A stretch of 64,000 nt of DNA from Chitinophagales bacterium (GCA_017303415.1 JAFLBJ010000001.1:2294001-2358000), one strand, 5' to 3'. Counted from the first letter of the stretch, positions 8,623 to 17,804 are shown. The notes: generated by a model not told the origin, from the letters alone. Made by a program: numbers and translations.

Positions 8623-10503
8623 ATGCACAAATACCTGTTTTTGTCGATATACATATGTGTGGCATTGCTTACCAACGCGCAAACGGTCTCCTATGATCTA
8701 TCCTCTATTCCAGATTCAGTAAAAAAGGATGCCAGCGTGGTCACCCAATATGATCTTCAACGTGTGATCGTGGAAGAACAGGAAAAGGCGACCTATACCC
8801 GAAAACGTATTTTTAGTGTACTTAGTGAACAGGGAAAGGAAGCCCTGATGGTGTATGTTTATTCTACCAAATACGTCAACCTGGATGACCTCGAGCTAAA
8901 GGTCTATGACAAAACGGGGAAACAGATTTCAAAATACAAGAAAAAGGATTTGATGATGGAGGCAACGGGAGAAGGCCTGGTGGAGGATGGAGCTTATTAT
9001 TATGTAAGTGTACCGGCCCCCTCCTATCCCGTTACCTTGGAATTGGACTATGTCATTAAATTCAAGGGAACCCTCAACCTCCCTTCGTTTCAAATTCTAC
9101 GCCCGGGCGAATCAATCGTATCCTCTCTTTTTGAAGCCATCATACCAATGGAGCTTGGTTTAAGATATCGACCTAAAAATATTTCGATCCAACCTACCAT
9201 CCGTGATCTTGGAAAATCAAAGTCCTTTTCCTGGGTTGTAAAGAACCTGCCTCCTTTTGAGTATGAGGAAGGTGCTGTAATTTATGGAGATCGCTACCCC
9301 TCCGTAGATATTGCTTTAAACAAATTCTCACAATATGGTTACCAAGGTGACCTGAGTTCATGGAACCAGTTTGGGCAGTGGATCGGAGGACTTTACAAGG
9401 GACTTGATGCTTTACCGGAAGAAAGAGTTCAGTTTTTTCGTGACCTCGTAAAAAATGCCGGATCTGATAGAGAAAAGGCAAGCATCTTGTATAAGTATAT
9501 GCAAGAAAACTTTCGGTATGTTAGTATTCAATTGGGAATTGGCGGATTAAAACCATTCTCAGCAACCTTTACTGATGAAAAGAAGTATGGAGATTGTAAG
9601 GGACTCAGTAATTATATGAAGGCCGCTTTGGCCTCGGTTGGGATTCGCAGTCACGTGGCTATCATCAATGCAGAATACAATGCACTTCCAGTTGAACCGA
9701 GTTTCCCGGCAAACGATTTTAACCATGTCATCCTCTGTATTCCTCAATCCAAAGATTCAATTTGGTTGGAATGTACCAGCAGTACTGCCGCGTTTGGAGA
9801 ATTAGGAACATTCACAGAAAATCGAAATGCCTTGCTGGTTACTGAGAATGGCGGCGTATTAGTACCTACCCCAAAGAGTAAGGCAGAGGCCAACAGTTTT
9901 CTTATTCATAATAAGATTGATCTTTCGGCCGACGCTTCCGGAATGATCGAGTCCAATTTTCATTCAACGGGGGCATTTAAGGAAATGATCGATTATATCC
10001 TGAAAGAGAAAAAAGATGACCAAAAGGAGTCAATCGTTTTTACACTTGGGTTTAAACAACCAGATGATTTTTTGATGGCCAAAGAGAAGGAGAAGGTCAA
10101 TTTGAAACTCCAGTTCGAAAAAATCCCGGAGTTTACAGCCGGCAATAAAATTTTCCTCGCAACCCACCCGTATAAATTATGGACCCGGGTGATGCCCAAA
10201 AACGATAACCGAAAGCTGGATTATTATTTCCAAAACCCTTTTATTCATCGGGATACCACCCAGATCAAACTACCTGATGGCTTTTTGGTGGATGCCTTGC
10301 CCAAACCACGAGAGTTTAATAATGCGTATGCAGCCTATCGTTCAAATTATTGGTTTGATGAAGCCAGTAAGACCATCCACAGTGTAGTAGAGTTAAAATT
10401 ATTACAGCACCGCATCCCGGCCAGTGATTTCAAACTCGTTAAACAATTCTTTGAAGAAGTGTTAAAGGAGGAGAAGCAGCGGATTGTGGTGAAGAAGTCG
10501 TGA
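8623..10503 (+). CDS. Secreted DUF3857 / transglutaminase-like protein, Cys-His retained (third of three)
   Basis: 626 residues with a signal peptide ending TNAQ. DUF3857 region about 50-220, transglutaminase core about 270-390. Unlike its two upstream paralogues it keeps the nucleophile Cys325 in YGDCKG and His368 in FNHVIL; the third triad position is Glu383 in WLECTS, where Asp is usual. It could therefore be a cysteine peptidase or amide-forming enzyme, although family members have seldom been tested. Last gene of the operon; its TGA stop lies inside a GTGAGGC heptad that forms a small repeat with the end of the convergent ubiD gene. Confidence 0.87.
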   Translation: MHKYLFLSIYICVALLTNAQTVSYDLSSIPDSVKKDASVVTQYDLQRVIVEEQEKATYTRKRIFSVLSEQGKEALMVYVYSTKYVNLDDLELKVYDKTGKQISKYKKKDLMMEATGEGLVEDGAYYYVSVPAPSYPVTLELDYVIKFKGTLNLPSFQILRPGESIVSSLFEAIIPMELGLRYRPKNISIQPTIRDLGKSKSFSWVVKNLPPFEYEEGAVIYGDRYPSVDIALNKFSQYGYQGDLSSWNQFGQWIGGLYKGLDALPEERVQFFRDLVKNAGSDREKASILYKYMQENFRYVSIQLGIGGLKPFSATFTDEKKYGDCKGLSNYMKAALASVGIRSHVAIINAEYNALPVEPSFPANDFNHVILCIPQSKDSIWLECTSSTAAFGELGTFTENRNALLVTENGGVLVPTPKSKAEANSFLIHNKIDLSADASGMIESNFHSTGAFKEMIDYILKEKKDDQKESIVFTLGFKQPDDFLMAKEKEKVNLKLQFEKIPEFTAGNKIFLATHPYKLWTRVMPKNDNRKLDYYFQNPFIHRDTTQIKLPDGFLVDALPKPREFNNAYAAYRSNYWFDEASKTIHSVVELKLLQHRIPASDFKLVKQFFEEVLKEEKQRIVVKKS

Positions 10504-10520
10504 GGCGTCTCACACTTCAC
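10500..10520. repeat. Short heptad array between convergent genes
   Basis: Three phased heptads: GTGAGGC, GTCTCAC, ACTTCAC. The first supplies the TGA stop of the DUF3857 gene (10501-10503); the third, read on the other strand, supplies the TGA stop of ubiD (10517-10519). GTGAG and CTCAC pair into a small hairpin. Same sequence type as the large array at 42268-42457. Confidence 0.6.
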
Positions 10521-12433
10521 GCTACCACCGCCTCTTCCCCATACACCTGATCCTTGAATTGCAGGGAAGGCGATGGAAGGAATTCCCCGAGACCTAACCC
10601 GGCCCATTTCTCATCAACCGAACGAATAGTATCAGGGGCGGCGACAATGATATTGGGCCAATCCCGGTGAAAATCGTCATGTTCCTTTGTCTTTCTTGTT
10701 CCATCAAGGCCCATGCAGGCAAAGAGTTTACCACCAGCGGCTAATTCTCTTTGGTGCAGGAAATGATCTCGTTTTGGATCAAGGTTATTGCAAAAACGCC
10801 AGAGAGCTGTTCCCAAATGACGGGCATTCACGGTATGCTCTACGTAGAGGATCAATTTTATACTTTCCAATTCAGGACGACTACAGAGACGCTCGTGGAG
10901 GTCGGATACATGGCCTTTTCTGTCTTTTTTTATGGATACGATAAGACAGGGTATTTGATTATTGAGCAGTTGGCTGTTCACTGAAATGATCTCGGGGAAG
11001 TTATTCACTACCTCATCTGTCCAACCTTCTCCACAGGATTTCCATTGATAGCGCTCATCGATCTCTTCTTCTGTTTTTTTGGTTCCATCCATGCACATTT
11101 TTCCCCCAAATCCCAGTTTACTGCAACTATGATCCAGAACGTCCATCGGCCCCTGGGAAAAATAGAGATCGGTTGCCGGATTCAGGTTCCGGAATATCTC
11201 TTGTGAAAGTGGCAGATAATCACTGATCGGTGTTTCCCCATCCGCCAGCACCAGTATCTTATTAAACATCATTTGACCCGCACCCCACATGGCATTCATC
11301 ACTTTCTGACCCTGGCCGGCATATTCCTTGTTGATCTTCGTGATGACAAGGTTATGAAATACGCCTTCTACCGGCATATCCATATCCATGATCTCGGGCA
11401 CCATGGTCATTTTGATCGGGGCCAGAAATATCCTTTCAGTGGCTTTTCCCAGCCAGGCATCTTCCTGCGGCGGAATACCTACGATGGTAGCGGGATAGAC
11501 CGCATTTTTTCGGTGTGTAATGGCGGTAATGTGGAACCTGGGGTACCAATCAGGTAATGAATAATAGCCGGTATGGTCACCAAAGGGTCCTTCCCAGATC
11601 AATTCTTCAGCGGGGTCTACATAGCCTTCAATAATGAAATCTGCATCGGCAGGAACTTCGATTTCAGGTTGGGAGATGCATTTTACCAATTCCACTTTCT
11701 TTTTGCGCAGAAAGCCAGCCAACATGTATTCATCAACATTCTCCGGCAGCGGAGCGGTGGCAGAATAGGCATATACCGGATCTCCACCCAATGCCACGGC
11801 AACAGGCATGCGTTCTCCTCTTTTCTTGTATTCATTGAAATGTTTGGCCGAAACCTTGTGTTTATGCCAATGCATGCCGGTTAATTGTGGCCCAAATACC
11901 TGCATCCGGTACATACCCACATTCCGGGTTTGTGTATGGGGATCTTTGGTGTGAATGATGGGAAGTGTGACAAATGGCCCTCCGTCTTTTGGCCAACAGG
12001 TAATTACCGGAAGTTTGGTGATATCGGGATCCATGATCACCACTTCCTGACATTCCCCCCTCCCTTTTATTACTTTAGGCATCCAGGAAGCAAACTGCCC
12101 GAGCTTTGGGAGAACTTTTAGTTTGTCGAGGATACCTTCCTTTGGAGCGGACAATAATTTAAACAAGGATTCGATTTCTCTGGCCACATCATCGAGGTGT
12201 TGCACACCCAATGCCAGGCACATCCGTTTTTCACTACCATAGGCATTCATCAGAACCGGAAAATCGTAACCGGTGTTTTCAAATAGAAGGGCTTTCCCGC
12301 CACCGGGTGTCTTGCTGATTCGGTCGGTTACCTCAGCGATCTCGAGTTTGGGGTCTACATAGGTCTTGATCCTTACCAATTCGCCTGCCTGTTCGAGTAC
12401 CTGAATAAAATGCTGCTGGTTCTTGTATGCCAT
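10517..12433 (-). CDS. UbiD family decarboxylase
   Basis: 638 residues from the ATG at 12433; a start 13 codons further upstream is possible but adds residues unlike the family. UbiD enzymes use prenylated FMN to decarboxylate aromatic or alpha,beta-unsaturated acids. The family signature is visible in EGPFGDHTGYYS near residue 280 and in the conserved LPVITCWPKDGG segment. In Bacteroidota without ubiquinone, such long UbiD proteins are usually assigned to menaquinone synthesis; the exact substrate is inference. No UbiX partner lies in the window. The final stop codon is part of a heptad repeat. Confidence 0.88.
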   Translation of the reverse strand: MAYKNQQHFIQVLEQAGELVRIKTYVDPKLEIAEVTDRISKTPGGGKALLFENTGYDFPVLMNAYGSEKRMCLALGVQHLDDVAREIESLFKLLSAPKEGILDKLKVLPKLGQFASWMPKVIKGRGECQEVVIMDPDITKLPVITCWPKDGGPFVTLPIIHTKDPHTQTRNVGMYRMQVFGPQLTGMHWHKHKVSAKHFNEYKKRGERMPVAVALGGDPVYAYSATAPLPENVDEYMLAGFLRKKKVELVKCISQPEIEVPADADFIIEGYVDPAEELIWEGPFGDHTGYYSLPDWYPRFHITAITHRKNAVYPATIVGIPPQEDAWLGKATERIFLAPIKMTMVPEIMDMDMPVEGVFHNLVITKINKEYAGQGQKVMNAMWGAGQMMFNKILVLADGETPISDYLPLSQEIFRNLNPATDLYFSQGPMDVLDHSCSKLGFGGKMCMDGTKKTEEEIDERYQWKSCGEGWTDEVVNNFPEIISVNSQLLNNQIPCLIVSIKKDRKGHVSDLHERLCSRPELESIKLILYVEHTVNARHLGTALWRFCNNLDPKRDHFLHQRELAAGGKLFACMGLDGTRKTKEHDDFHRDWPNIIVAAPDTIRSVDEKWAGLGLGEFLPSPSLQFKDQVYGEEAVVA

Positions 12434-12496
12434 TGTCAATTGTATATTACAAAAGTAAATTACAATCGGCACTTATTAATGTTTAACCTGGAGGGG

Positions 12497-12536
12497 TAAG
12501 ATGACAGATGACGGATGATAGTCATCTGTCATCTTA
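12497..12536. terminator. Perfect 16-bp hairpin made of heptads
   Basis: The arm 12497-12512 and the arm 12521-12536 are perfect reverse complements, loop 12513-12520. The left arm and loop read GATGACA, GATGACG, GATGATA in phase; the right arm is GTCATCT twice. It lies downstream of the DUF6089 gene and upstream of ubiD on the minus strand, so a terminator role is likely, although no clean T-tract follows. Confidence 0.65.
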
Positions 12537-12556
12537 TTCTCTGTGGTCAAGAAAGC

Positions 12557-13426
12557 TTAAAGAGGAACTGTCGGACAGGCATTACGGTTTCTTCTTCCCG
12601 GCCGGTAGCGACCATCATCTCCGGTCGTTTTTTTACCGATACGGAAGCTGACATTCAGGCCAGTGAAGTAATAGATATCCTTGTATTTCTCTCCACCACG
12701 CTGGGCACCTTTGGCGGGAATATTGGGGTCACCGCCGGGTAATTCATCTCCCCGGTAGGCCAGGGAGGCTGCCAAAGGACCGCGGGCATTGATCAGGTCA
12801 TTCGGGTCGGCATAATTGGTGCTGACATCATCCAGGTAATCGGTCCAGGTCTTTCGAAGACCTACCTCCAACCCCACCCGGATGTCATCGGTGATGGCAT
12901 ATTTGAAACCTCCTCCAAACGGAAGGGAGAGTTGCAGCCTTGAATAGGGTTCTTTATTGTATCCGGCCAATCCCTGCCCTTCGGTTCCCAACGGCTGAAG
13001 AAAGCGTTTGGTGCCGGAAGAATCCAGGGTAAATGGATTGAAATGAAAAAGGGCCACCCCGCCAAAAAGATAGGGAGACCACCGTTTGTAATAGAGGTTA
13101 TTAAAATAGAATTCACCCACCAGACTTAATTCGGTAATAGAGGTTTTGGCAGACAGGTTACGCGCTACCAACACATCCTTTTCCTGGTATTTATCATTTC
13201 CCTGAATACGCGCGTGTGTCAACCCGCCACGTAATATGATCTGGTCAAAAAGTTCATAACTCAGGGTAATTCCAATATGGCCATTGGTTTGGCGGAAGTC
13301 ATAATACTTGTCTACCAGGTCGCCCTGATAGTTTGAGAGGCCTGTGGCCAGCCCCACATGCAAGTCCTGTGCCCTTGATGAAATGGCAAGGAATAAGAAA
13401 AATGGTATTGTCCAGAAAGTCTTCAT
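12557..13426 (-). CDS. DUF6089 family outer-membrane beta-barrel protein
   Basis: 289 residues with a signal peptide ending SSRAQ, then glycine- and aromatic-rich alternating strands (DLHVGLATGLSNYQGDL near the N-terminus, SPYLFGGVALFHFNP, LQLSLPFGGGFKYAI, GLNVSFRIG) typical of an OmpA-like barrel of the Bacteroidota DUF6089 family. Expected in the outer membrane; function unknown. The C-terminus has a polar basic extension (about 24 residues, RYRPGRRNRNAC) beyond the last strand. Probably monocistronic: a heptad hairpin lies downstream and 153 bases separate it from the epimerase gene upstream. Confidence 0.8.
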   Translation of the reverse strand: MKTFWTIPFFLFLAISSRAQDLHVGLATGLSNYQGDLVDKYYDFRQTNGHIGITLSYELFDQIILRGGLTHARIQGNDKYQEKDVLVARNLSAKTSITELSLVGEFYFNNLYYKRWSPYLFGGVALFHFNPFTLDSSGTKRFLQPLGTEGQGLAGYNKEPYSRLQLSLPFGGGFKYAITDDIRVGLEVGLRKTWTDYLDDVSTNYADPNDLINARGPLAASLAYRGDELPGGDPNIPAKGAQRGGEKYKDIYYFTGLNVSFRIGKKTTGDDGRYRPGRRNRNACPTVPL

Positions 13427-13579
13427 AGCTCAGTTTTGGGTTAACTAACAAAAATGAGGCCTGATTCACCGTCCAATCACTCAACGTATTTAGTAACCGT
13501 TTGGTGCCGACTTGTATGTTAGTAAAACCTTAAAAAAATGGGGTATCAGATCCGAAATAGGTCTATACAAGGTAGGAAA

Positions 13580-14599
13580 TTAAAACGGTTCGGTCAAGCT
13601 AATACCCAACCCGGCTTCCACGGGGAGTGTATACGAACCATTTTGGTAGGAAAGCCCTGTGGCCAGGTCTTCCGCCAGAAGTAAAGGTCCATCCATATCG
13701 AGGAAATCGACCAGCGGAGCCAGATGGGCCATGGCAGCAGAACCGATGCTGCTTTCATTCATACAACCGATCATAATCTTCAGACCTTGTTCGCGGGCCT
13801 GGGTGATCATGCGGCGGGCTGGCGTAATGCCGCTGCACTTGGTCAGTTTGATATTGATGCCATGAAAATGACCAGTACATTTTTTTACATCTTCTTCGCC
13901 CACACAACTTTCATCGGCGATCAGTGGCAAAGGCGACCAGGCGTATAATTTTTTCATGCCCTCCCAATCGTCCTTGTGCAGAGGTTGTTCCACCAGTTCA
14001 ACTCCAAGATCTTTGAGTTTGGGGATCCGGTCCATGGCCTGATCCAGGGTCCAACCCGAATTGGCATCAACCCGAAGTATCGAATCGCTATGGCGGCGCA
14101 GGGCTTCCACCATCTCCAGATCATTGTCTGTTCCTACTTTCACTTTGTAGATGGGCCAGGGTTTTTCTTCCATTTTGGCCACCATATTCTCTACGGTATC
14201 GATGCCGATGGTATAGTCGGTCAACGGTTGATTGGATGTATCGATCTGCCAGAGTTGATGGAGGGGTTTTCCTTTCCATTTGCCAAAAAGGTCCCAGGCG
14301 GCAATATCCAGTGCACAAACGAGAAATGGATTTTGCGGAAGGAGATGATGCAGGTAATGCCAATATCTTTCCGGATCGGTAAAGGCAAATTTTTCAACAA
14401 ATATCTTTTTCCTTTCCAGGTCTTCGATCATTTTCTCCACCGGGATATTGTAGTAGGTAATGGCCGGGGCCTCGCCATATCCACGTACACCAAAATGCTC
14501 CAATTCCACTATGAGAGTGGGTTGATGCGTTTTTGTTCCCCTCGAAATGGTAAAGGGGTACCGGAAAGGGAGATCATATCGTTTGTAGCGTACTTTCAA
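13580..14599 (-). CDS. Dipeptide epimerase (enolase superfamily, L-Ala-D/L-Glu type)
   Basis: 339 residues. Enolase-superfamily catalytic features of the muconate-lactonizing subgroup: KVKVGTD (second Lys of the KxK pair), metal ligands in DANSGWT, VEQPL and ADESC, and IKLTKCSG carrying the opposite-face Lys. These enzymes invert the alpha carbon of dipeptides such as L-Ala-D-Glu during murein peptide recycling; specificity cannot be fixed from sequence. The start is TTG directly after the malQ stop (TAATTG), with no other start codon that keeps the first strand, so translation is probably coupled to malQ. Confidence 0.88.
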   Translation of the reverse strand: MKVRYKRYDLPFRYPFTISRGTKTHQPTLIVELEHFGVRGYGEAPAITYYNIPVEKMIEDLERKKIFVEKFAFTDPERYWHYLHHLLPQNPFLVCALDIAAWDLFGKWKGKPLHQLWQIDTSNQPLTDYTIGIDTVENMVAKMEEKPWPIYKVKVGTDNDLEMVEALRRHSDSILRVDANSGWTLDQAMDRIPKLKDLGVELVEQPLHKDDWEGMKKLYAWSPLPLIADESCVGEEDVKKCTGHFHGINIKLTKCSGITPARRMITQAREQGLKIMIGCMNESSIGSAAMAHLAPLVDFLDMDGPLLLAEDLATGLSYQNGSYTLPVEAGLGISLTEPF

Positions 14600-17299
14600 T
14601 TATGCGTTGTTCCTTCCTGAATGATGTATATAATCGGCCAGTTCGCGGTTAAAGTCTTTTTCTTTGATCAAATCCTCAAGGGTCAGATGCATGCGGTAAC
14701 GCCAGTAATGTTTAGGGTTGGCCGGAATATTGATCCTTTCCTCATGTGGGTTCTCTCTTCTTATCAATTCATTCATGCCCAGGATATCCTGTAATTGGAA
14801 GATACTCCACATGGCGGGTGAATATAAGTGTTGTAATACAATGGCTCGGTTGATCCAGGCTTCGCAGTAATAAGGGGCGTCTCCACCCTGCCCCAGCTCC
14901 TGATTGAAGAATCGTTGGATCCGGGTCTTATCTTCTTCCCACCAACCCCGAATGGTACTCATGTCATGGGTGGAAGGGGTCACAACGGATAGATAAGGTG
15001 CAGAGGCCGGGTTAAAGAAATCTGTCTTGGAATCTTTGGGCATTCGTTGTATCTCGAGACTCAGGATTCCCAATTGCTTCATCACATCGGGTACACAGGA
15101 AGGCACCATACCCAGGTCTTCTCCGCAGATCAGCATATTGGTGGCACGCTTCAAATAAGGAAGCTTGTGCATCGCTTCTGTTTTCCAAAACTCATCCTGC
15201 CGTTCGAAGAAATAATTGACATAAAGATCCTTGAGCTTCTGTTGTGTCCCGGCTTCCAGGTACCGGAAGGAAATGGTCCTGTCCATCGCGATCCGGAAAT
15301 GATAGTTTTCCGGCCGGTCAGGGTCTTCAAACAACAATACATTGGAGATGAGGTCAAACAACACAAACTTGATCCGGCGATTGGATTCGGTTTGTTCAAG
15401 CCCGGCAAAGTGGGCCTCCACTTTTTTCTGTGTATCGAATTCGGGACGGAGGGCATAGCTTCCCCATCCATTACCTGATAAATAATTTGATTTTACTTCT
15501 TCAAAAAGATCACCGGCGAGTTCACCCAGCACATCATCTGTGATAAACGGTTTAGTATATCGCTGCTGATCAAACCAGATCCCTCGTTCTCCAAATTCCT
15601 GAATGGAAACCGGGATCGCAGGTACAAAATGACCCATGATTCCCTCACGCGCATGTTCAGGAATGGCCCAGATGCGAAAGAAACCAAGAATATGATCGAT
15701 ACGGAAGGCGTCGAAATAATTGCTCATTTGCTCAAAGCGCTTTCGCCACCAATCAAAGTGGCCTTCCTGCATCTTTTTCCAATTGTATGTGGGAAAACCC
15801 CAGTTCTGTCCCTTGATGGCAAAATCATCTGGAGGAGCTCCGGCCTGGTTGTTCATTTCATAGAGCTCAGGAGCCATCCAGGCATCACAACCATAACGAT
15901 AGATACCAATGGGGATATCTCCTTTAACGATGATGCCGTGTTTATGCGCATAGGCGGTGGCCTCTTTTAGCTGGCAATGCAGGTGGTATTGAATAAAGTA
16001 TTGGAGACGGATGGTTTCCCGGGCAGCAGATCCTGCCTGGTCCAGTTTCCTGATCTCTTCCGGGTCATAAGTGGAGTGTGTTTCCCATTCATCAAAATGA
16101 GCCGTTCCATATTTATCGCGCAGAAAACAAAAAGCAGCGTATGGTACAAGCCAATGCGCATTGGCCGAATAGAATTCCTTATAGTCTTCATCCTTAAAGA
16201 TCCGGTCACCATCCTCTTCGTACAGTTCTTTCAGAATACCCAATTTGAATTTCATCACGGTTTCATAATCGACCCCATCGAATTCATTCAATTGTTTTTG
16301 CTTTTTTCGGAGCAACTTGATCTTCTCTTCCTGTTTTTTGCCGGCTACGGTTTCCAGGTTAATAAATAAAGGATGCAGGGCAAAAGCGGAAATAGCCGCG
16401 TAGGGATAGGAATCCTCCCAGGTATGCGTGGCGGTAGTGTCATTAACGGGCAGGATCTGCACCAGTTTCATCCCTACCTGACGGGCCCAGTCAACCAATA
16501 ATTGGATATCGGTAAATTCCCCCACACCAAAGCTCTTTTTACTGCGCAGACTGAATACGGGTATGGCCACCCCCGCCCCTTTCCAGGTATCATTGGGAAG
16601 GTGAATAAATCCGTCGTGGATATAGGTCAGGCGCTCTGTTCCGGCCGTTGTATGCAGGATGCGGTTATCCCCGGTTTCATACCGCACAAACTTCTCCTCC
16701 TTCGTATTGTAAACGCCATATTTGTAGGCAATAGGAAAGGTTTCCGCATTCAGGTCAAGCCTGGCTACCTGCCAGTGACCATCCCGGCCCATGAGGATGG
16801 GGTTTTCTGTGTCCCAGTCCCTCAACTTCTCCCCACTTCCCACCAAACAGACCACTTCGTCCTTTTGAACCAAGGGGGCTTTGACGCGAAAAACATGGGA
16901 AAAGACCTTATCCTGTCCACTCCCGGATTTTTTGCCCTGTTTTTTAAGCAAAACCTCAGTGAAAGGCGCGGTAAAAAAGCAGTTTTCATACTCCCCGGCA
17001 TGATTCCAGGTATCCACCAGCACGATCTCCCCTATCCCCTTTTTAGGGATATCGATCACCCGGTCAGTACCCCATTCGGGAATGATCTCTCCGTCTTCCC
17101 TTTTTAATATGTATTTGTAATGGTAGGTCCCCGAGCCGGGTTCCGCTATCTCAAGCGTAGCAGTCCAGAATTCATCATTTAAGTAGGTCATGGCAATGGC
17201 CTCCGAATCCAGGTCGGTTTCAGGAGAAATGCCATTGTCACTGATCCATAGCGTTTGCCCAAACGATGTATGAAATCGCAGGTAAAACTGTATTTTCAT
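14600..17299 (-). CDS. malQ: 4-alpha-glucanotransferase with two CBM20 domains (DPE2-like)
   Basis: 899 residues. Two starch-binding CBM20 modules (about 1-110 and 125-230) precede a GH77 catalytic domain from about 240. Catalytic residues: Asp535 in RIDHILG, Glu727 in CGEDLG and the Asp of STHDMST. Between the nucleophile and the acid/base there are 192 residues, against about 50 in ordinary amylomaltases; this insertion plus tandem CBM20 is the layout of plant cytosolic DPE2. The enzyme should move glucosyl units from maltose to glucan acceptors. A weak promoter (GAAATTTG at 17325-17332 on the minus strand) lies just upstream; the dipeptide epimerase gene follows without a gap. Confidence 0.93.
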   Translation of the reverse strand: MKIQFYLRFHTSFGQTLWISDNGISPETDLDSEAIAMTYLNDEFWTATLEIAEPGSGTYHYKYILKREDGEIIPEWGTDRVIDIPKKGIGEIVLVDTWNHAGEYENCFFTAPFTEVLLKKQGKKSGSGQDKVFSHVFRVKAPLVQKDEVVCLVGSGEKLRDWDTENPILMGRDGHWQVARLDLNAETFPIAYKYGVYNTKEEKFVRYETGDNRILHTTAGTERLTYIHDGFIHLPNDTWKGAGVAIPVFSLRSKKSFGVGEFTDIQLLVDWARQVGMKLVQILPVNDTTATHTWEDSYPYAAISAFALHPLFINLETVAGKKQEEKIKLLRKKQKQLNEFDGVDYETVMKFKLGILKELYEEDGDRIFKDEDYKEFYSANAHWLVPYAAFCFLRDKYGTAHFDEWETHSTYDPEEIRKLDQAGSAARETIRLQYFIQYHLHCQLKEATAYAHKHGIIVKGDIPIGIYRYGCDAWMAPELYEMNNQAGAPPDDFAIKGQNWGFPTYNWKKMQEGHFDWWRKRFEQMSNYFDAFRIDHILGFFRIWAIPEHAREGIMGHFVPAIPVSIQEFGERGIWFDQQRYTKPFITDDVLGELAGDLFEEVKSNYLSGNGWGSYALRPEFDTQKKVEAHFAGLEQTESNRRIKFVLFDLISNVLLFEDPDRPENYHFRIAMDRTISFRYLEAGTQQKLKDLYVNYFFERQDEFWKTEAMHKLPYLKRATNMLICGEDLGMVPSCVPDVMKQLGILSLEIQRMPKDSKTDFFNPASAPYLSVVTPSTHDMSTIRGWWEEDKTRIQRFFNQELGQGGDAPYYCEAWINRAIVLQHLYSPAMWSIFQLQDILGMNELIRRENPHEERINIPANPKHYWRYRMHLTLEDLIKEKDFNRELADYIHHSGRNNA

Positions 17300-17430
17300 G
17301 CCAGTTGGTTGGTAGTAAGGGGGGCAAATTTCGAGGAAGCAAGCAATCTATCCAACTCCATCTGTCCCGTTGAACAAAACTTTTATCTGTGTACTTAGTA
17401 CACATTGTAAAATAACGAAAAAAGTTTCTG

Positions 17431-17455
17431 AAAATCCCTGATGAGCCAGGATTTT
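17431..17455. other. Hairpin in the malQ / small-gene divergent region
   Basis: AAAATC, a one-base bulge and CTG (17431-17440) pair with CAGGATTTT (17447-17455). It lies in the 280-base gap between malQ and the 49-residue gene, which otherwise holds A/T-rich sequence, an 8-base quasi-repeat near 17490 (GGATTAAA, GGATTTAG) and a promoter. Role unknown; too far from any gene end to be an obvious terminator. Confidence 0.35.
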
Positions 17456-17531
17456 TGAGAAAAATATGTTTTCAGGGCTTGTTTTGGGATTAAAGGATTT
17501 AGGGGATTGATTATTGGGGTTTTATTTTCAA

Positions 17532-17562
17532 TTTTCAAATTGGCAAATAGCCTATATATTTG
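17532..17562 (+). promoter_or_regulatory. Promoter of the 49-residue membrane protein gene
   Basis: TATATTTG at 17555-17562 is an exact TAnnTTTG box. TTTT at 17532-17535, one mismatch from TTTG, lies 19 bases upstream. The start codon follows 17 bases after the -7 box. Confidence 0.55.
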
Positions 17563-17579
17563 CGCAAACTTTTTACCGC

Positions 17580-17729
17580 ATGGAAAGAAAATCCACCCTC
17601 CTACCCTGGCTTGGTTTTTTTGTATCAACCGCAGCGCTTGTTTTTGCGATCTATAGCCATTGGGAATGGTTGACCCTGATTCTTCCTTTTGTGACTACTT
17701 TTTTTGTAAAGGCCATGCGTATCATGTAA
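17580..17729 (+). CDS. Small two-helix membrane protein, unknown function
   Basis: 49 residues starting MERKSTLLPWLG. Two hydrophobic stretches (about 8-23 and 29-40) are separated by SHWEW, suggesting a hairpin in the inner membrane with a short basic tail (KAMRIM). I do not recognise a family. Support for a real gene: an exact -7 box at the right distance upstream, a strong terminator 22 bases after the stop, and a location between two genes on the other strand with nothing else to explain it. The frame is open further upstream to 17514, but that would place the promoter inside the gene. Confidence 0.6.
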   Translation: MERKSTLLPWLGFFVSTAALVFAIYSHWEWLTLILPFVTTFFVKAMRIM

Positions 17730-17751
17730 GCAACCAAAATCGCTATATAGG

Positions 17752-17785
17752 AAAGGGGAGCCCGGATAACGGACTCCCCTTTTTC
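17752..17785. terminator. Terminator after the 49-residue gene
   Basis: AAAGGGGAG (17752-17760) pairs with CTCCCCTTT (17774-17782), 13-base loop, followed by a T-tract; the A-tract on the left also allows termination of the minus-strand VWA transcript. Confidence 0.8.
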
Positions 17786-17804
17786 TTTGTTTCATAAGTT
17801 AAGG

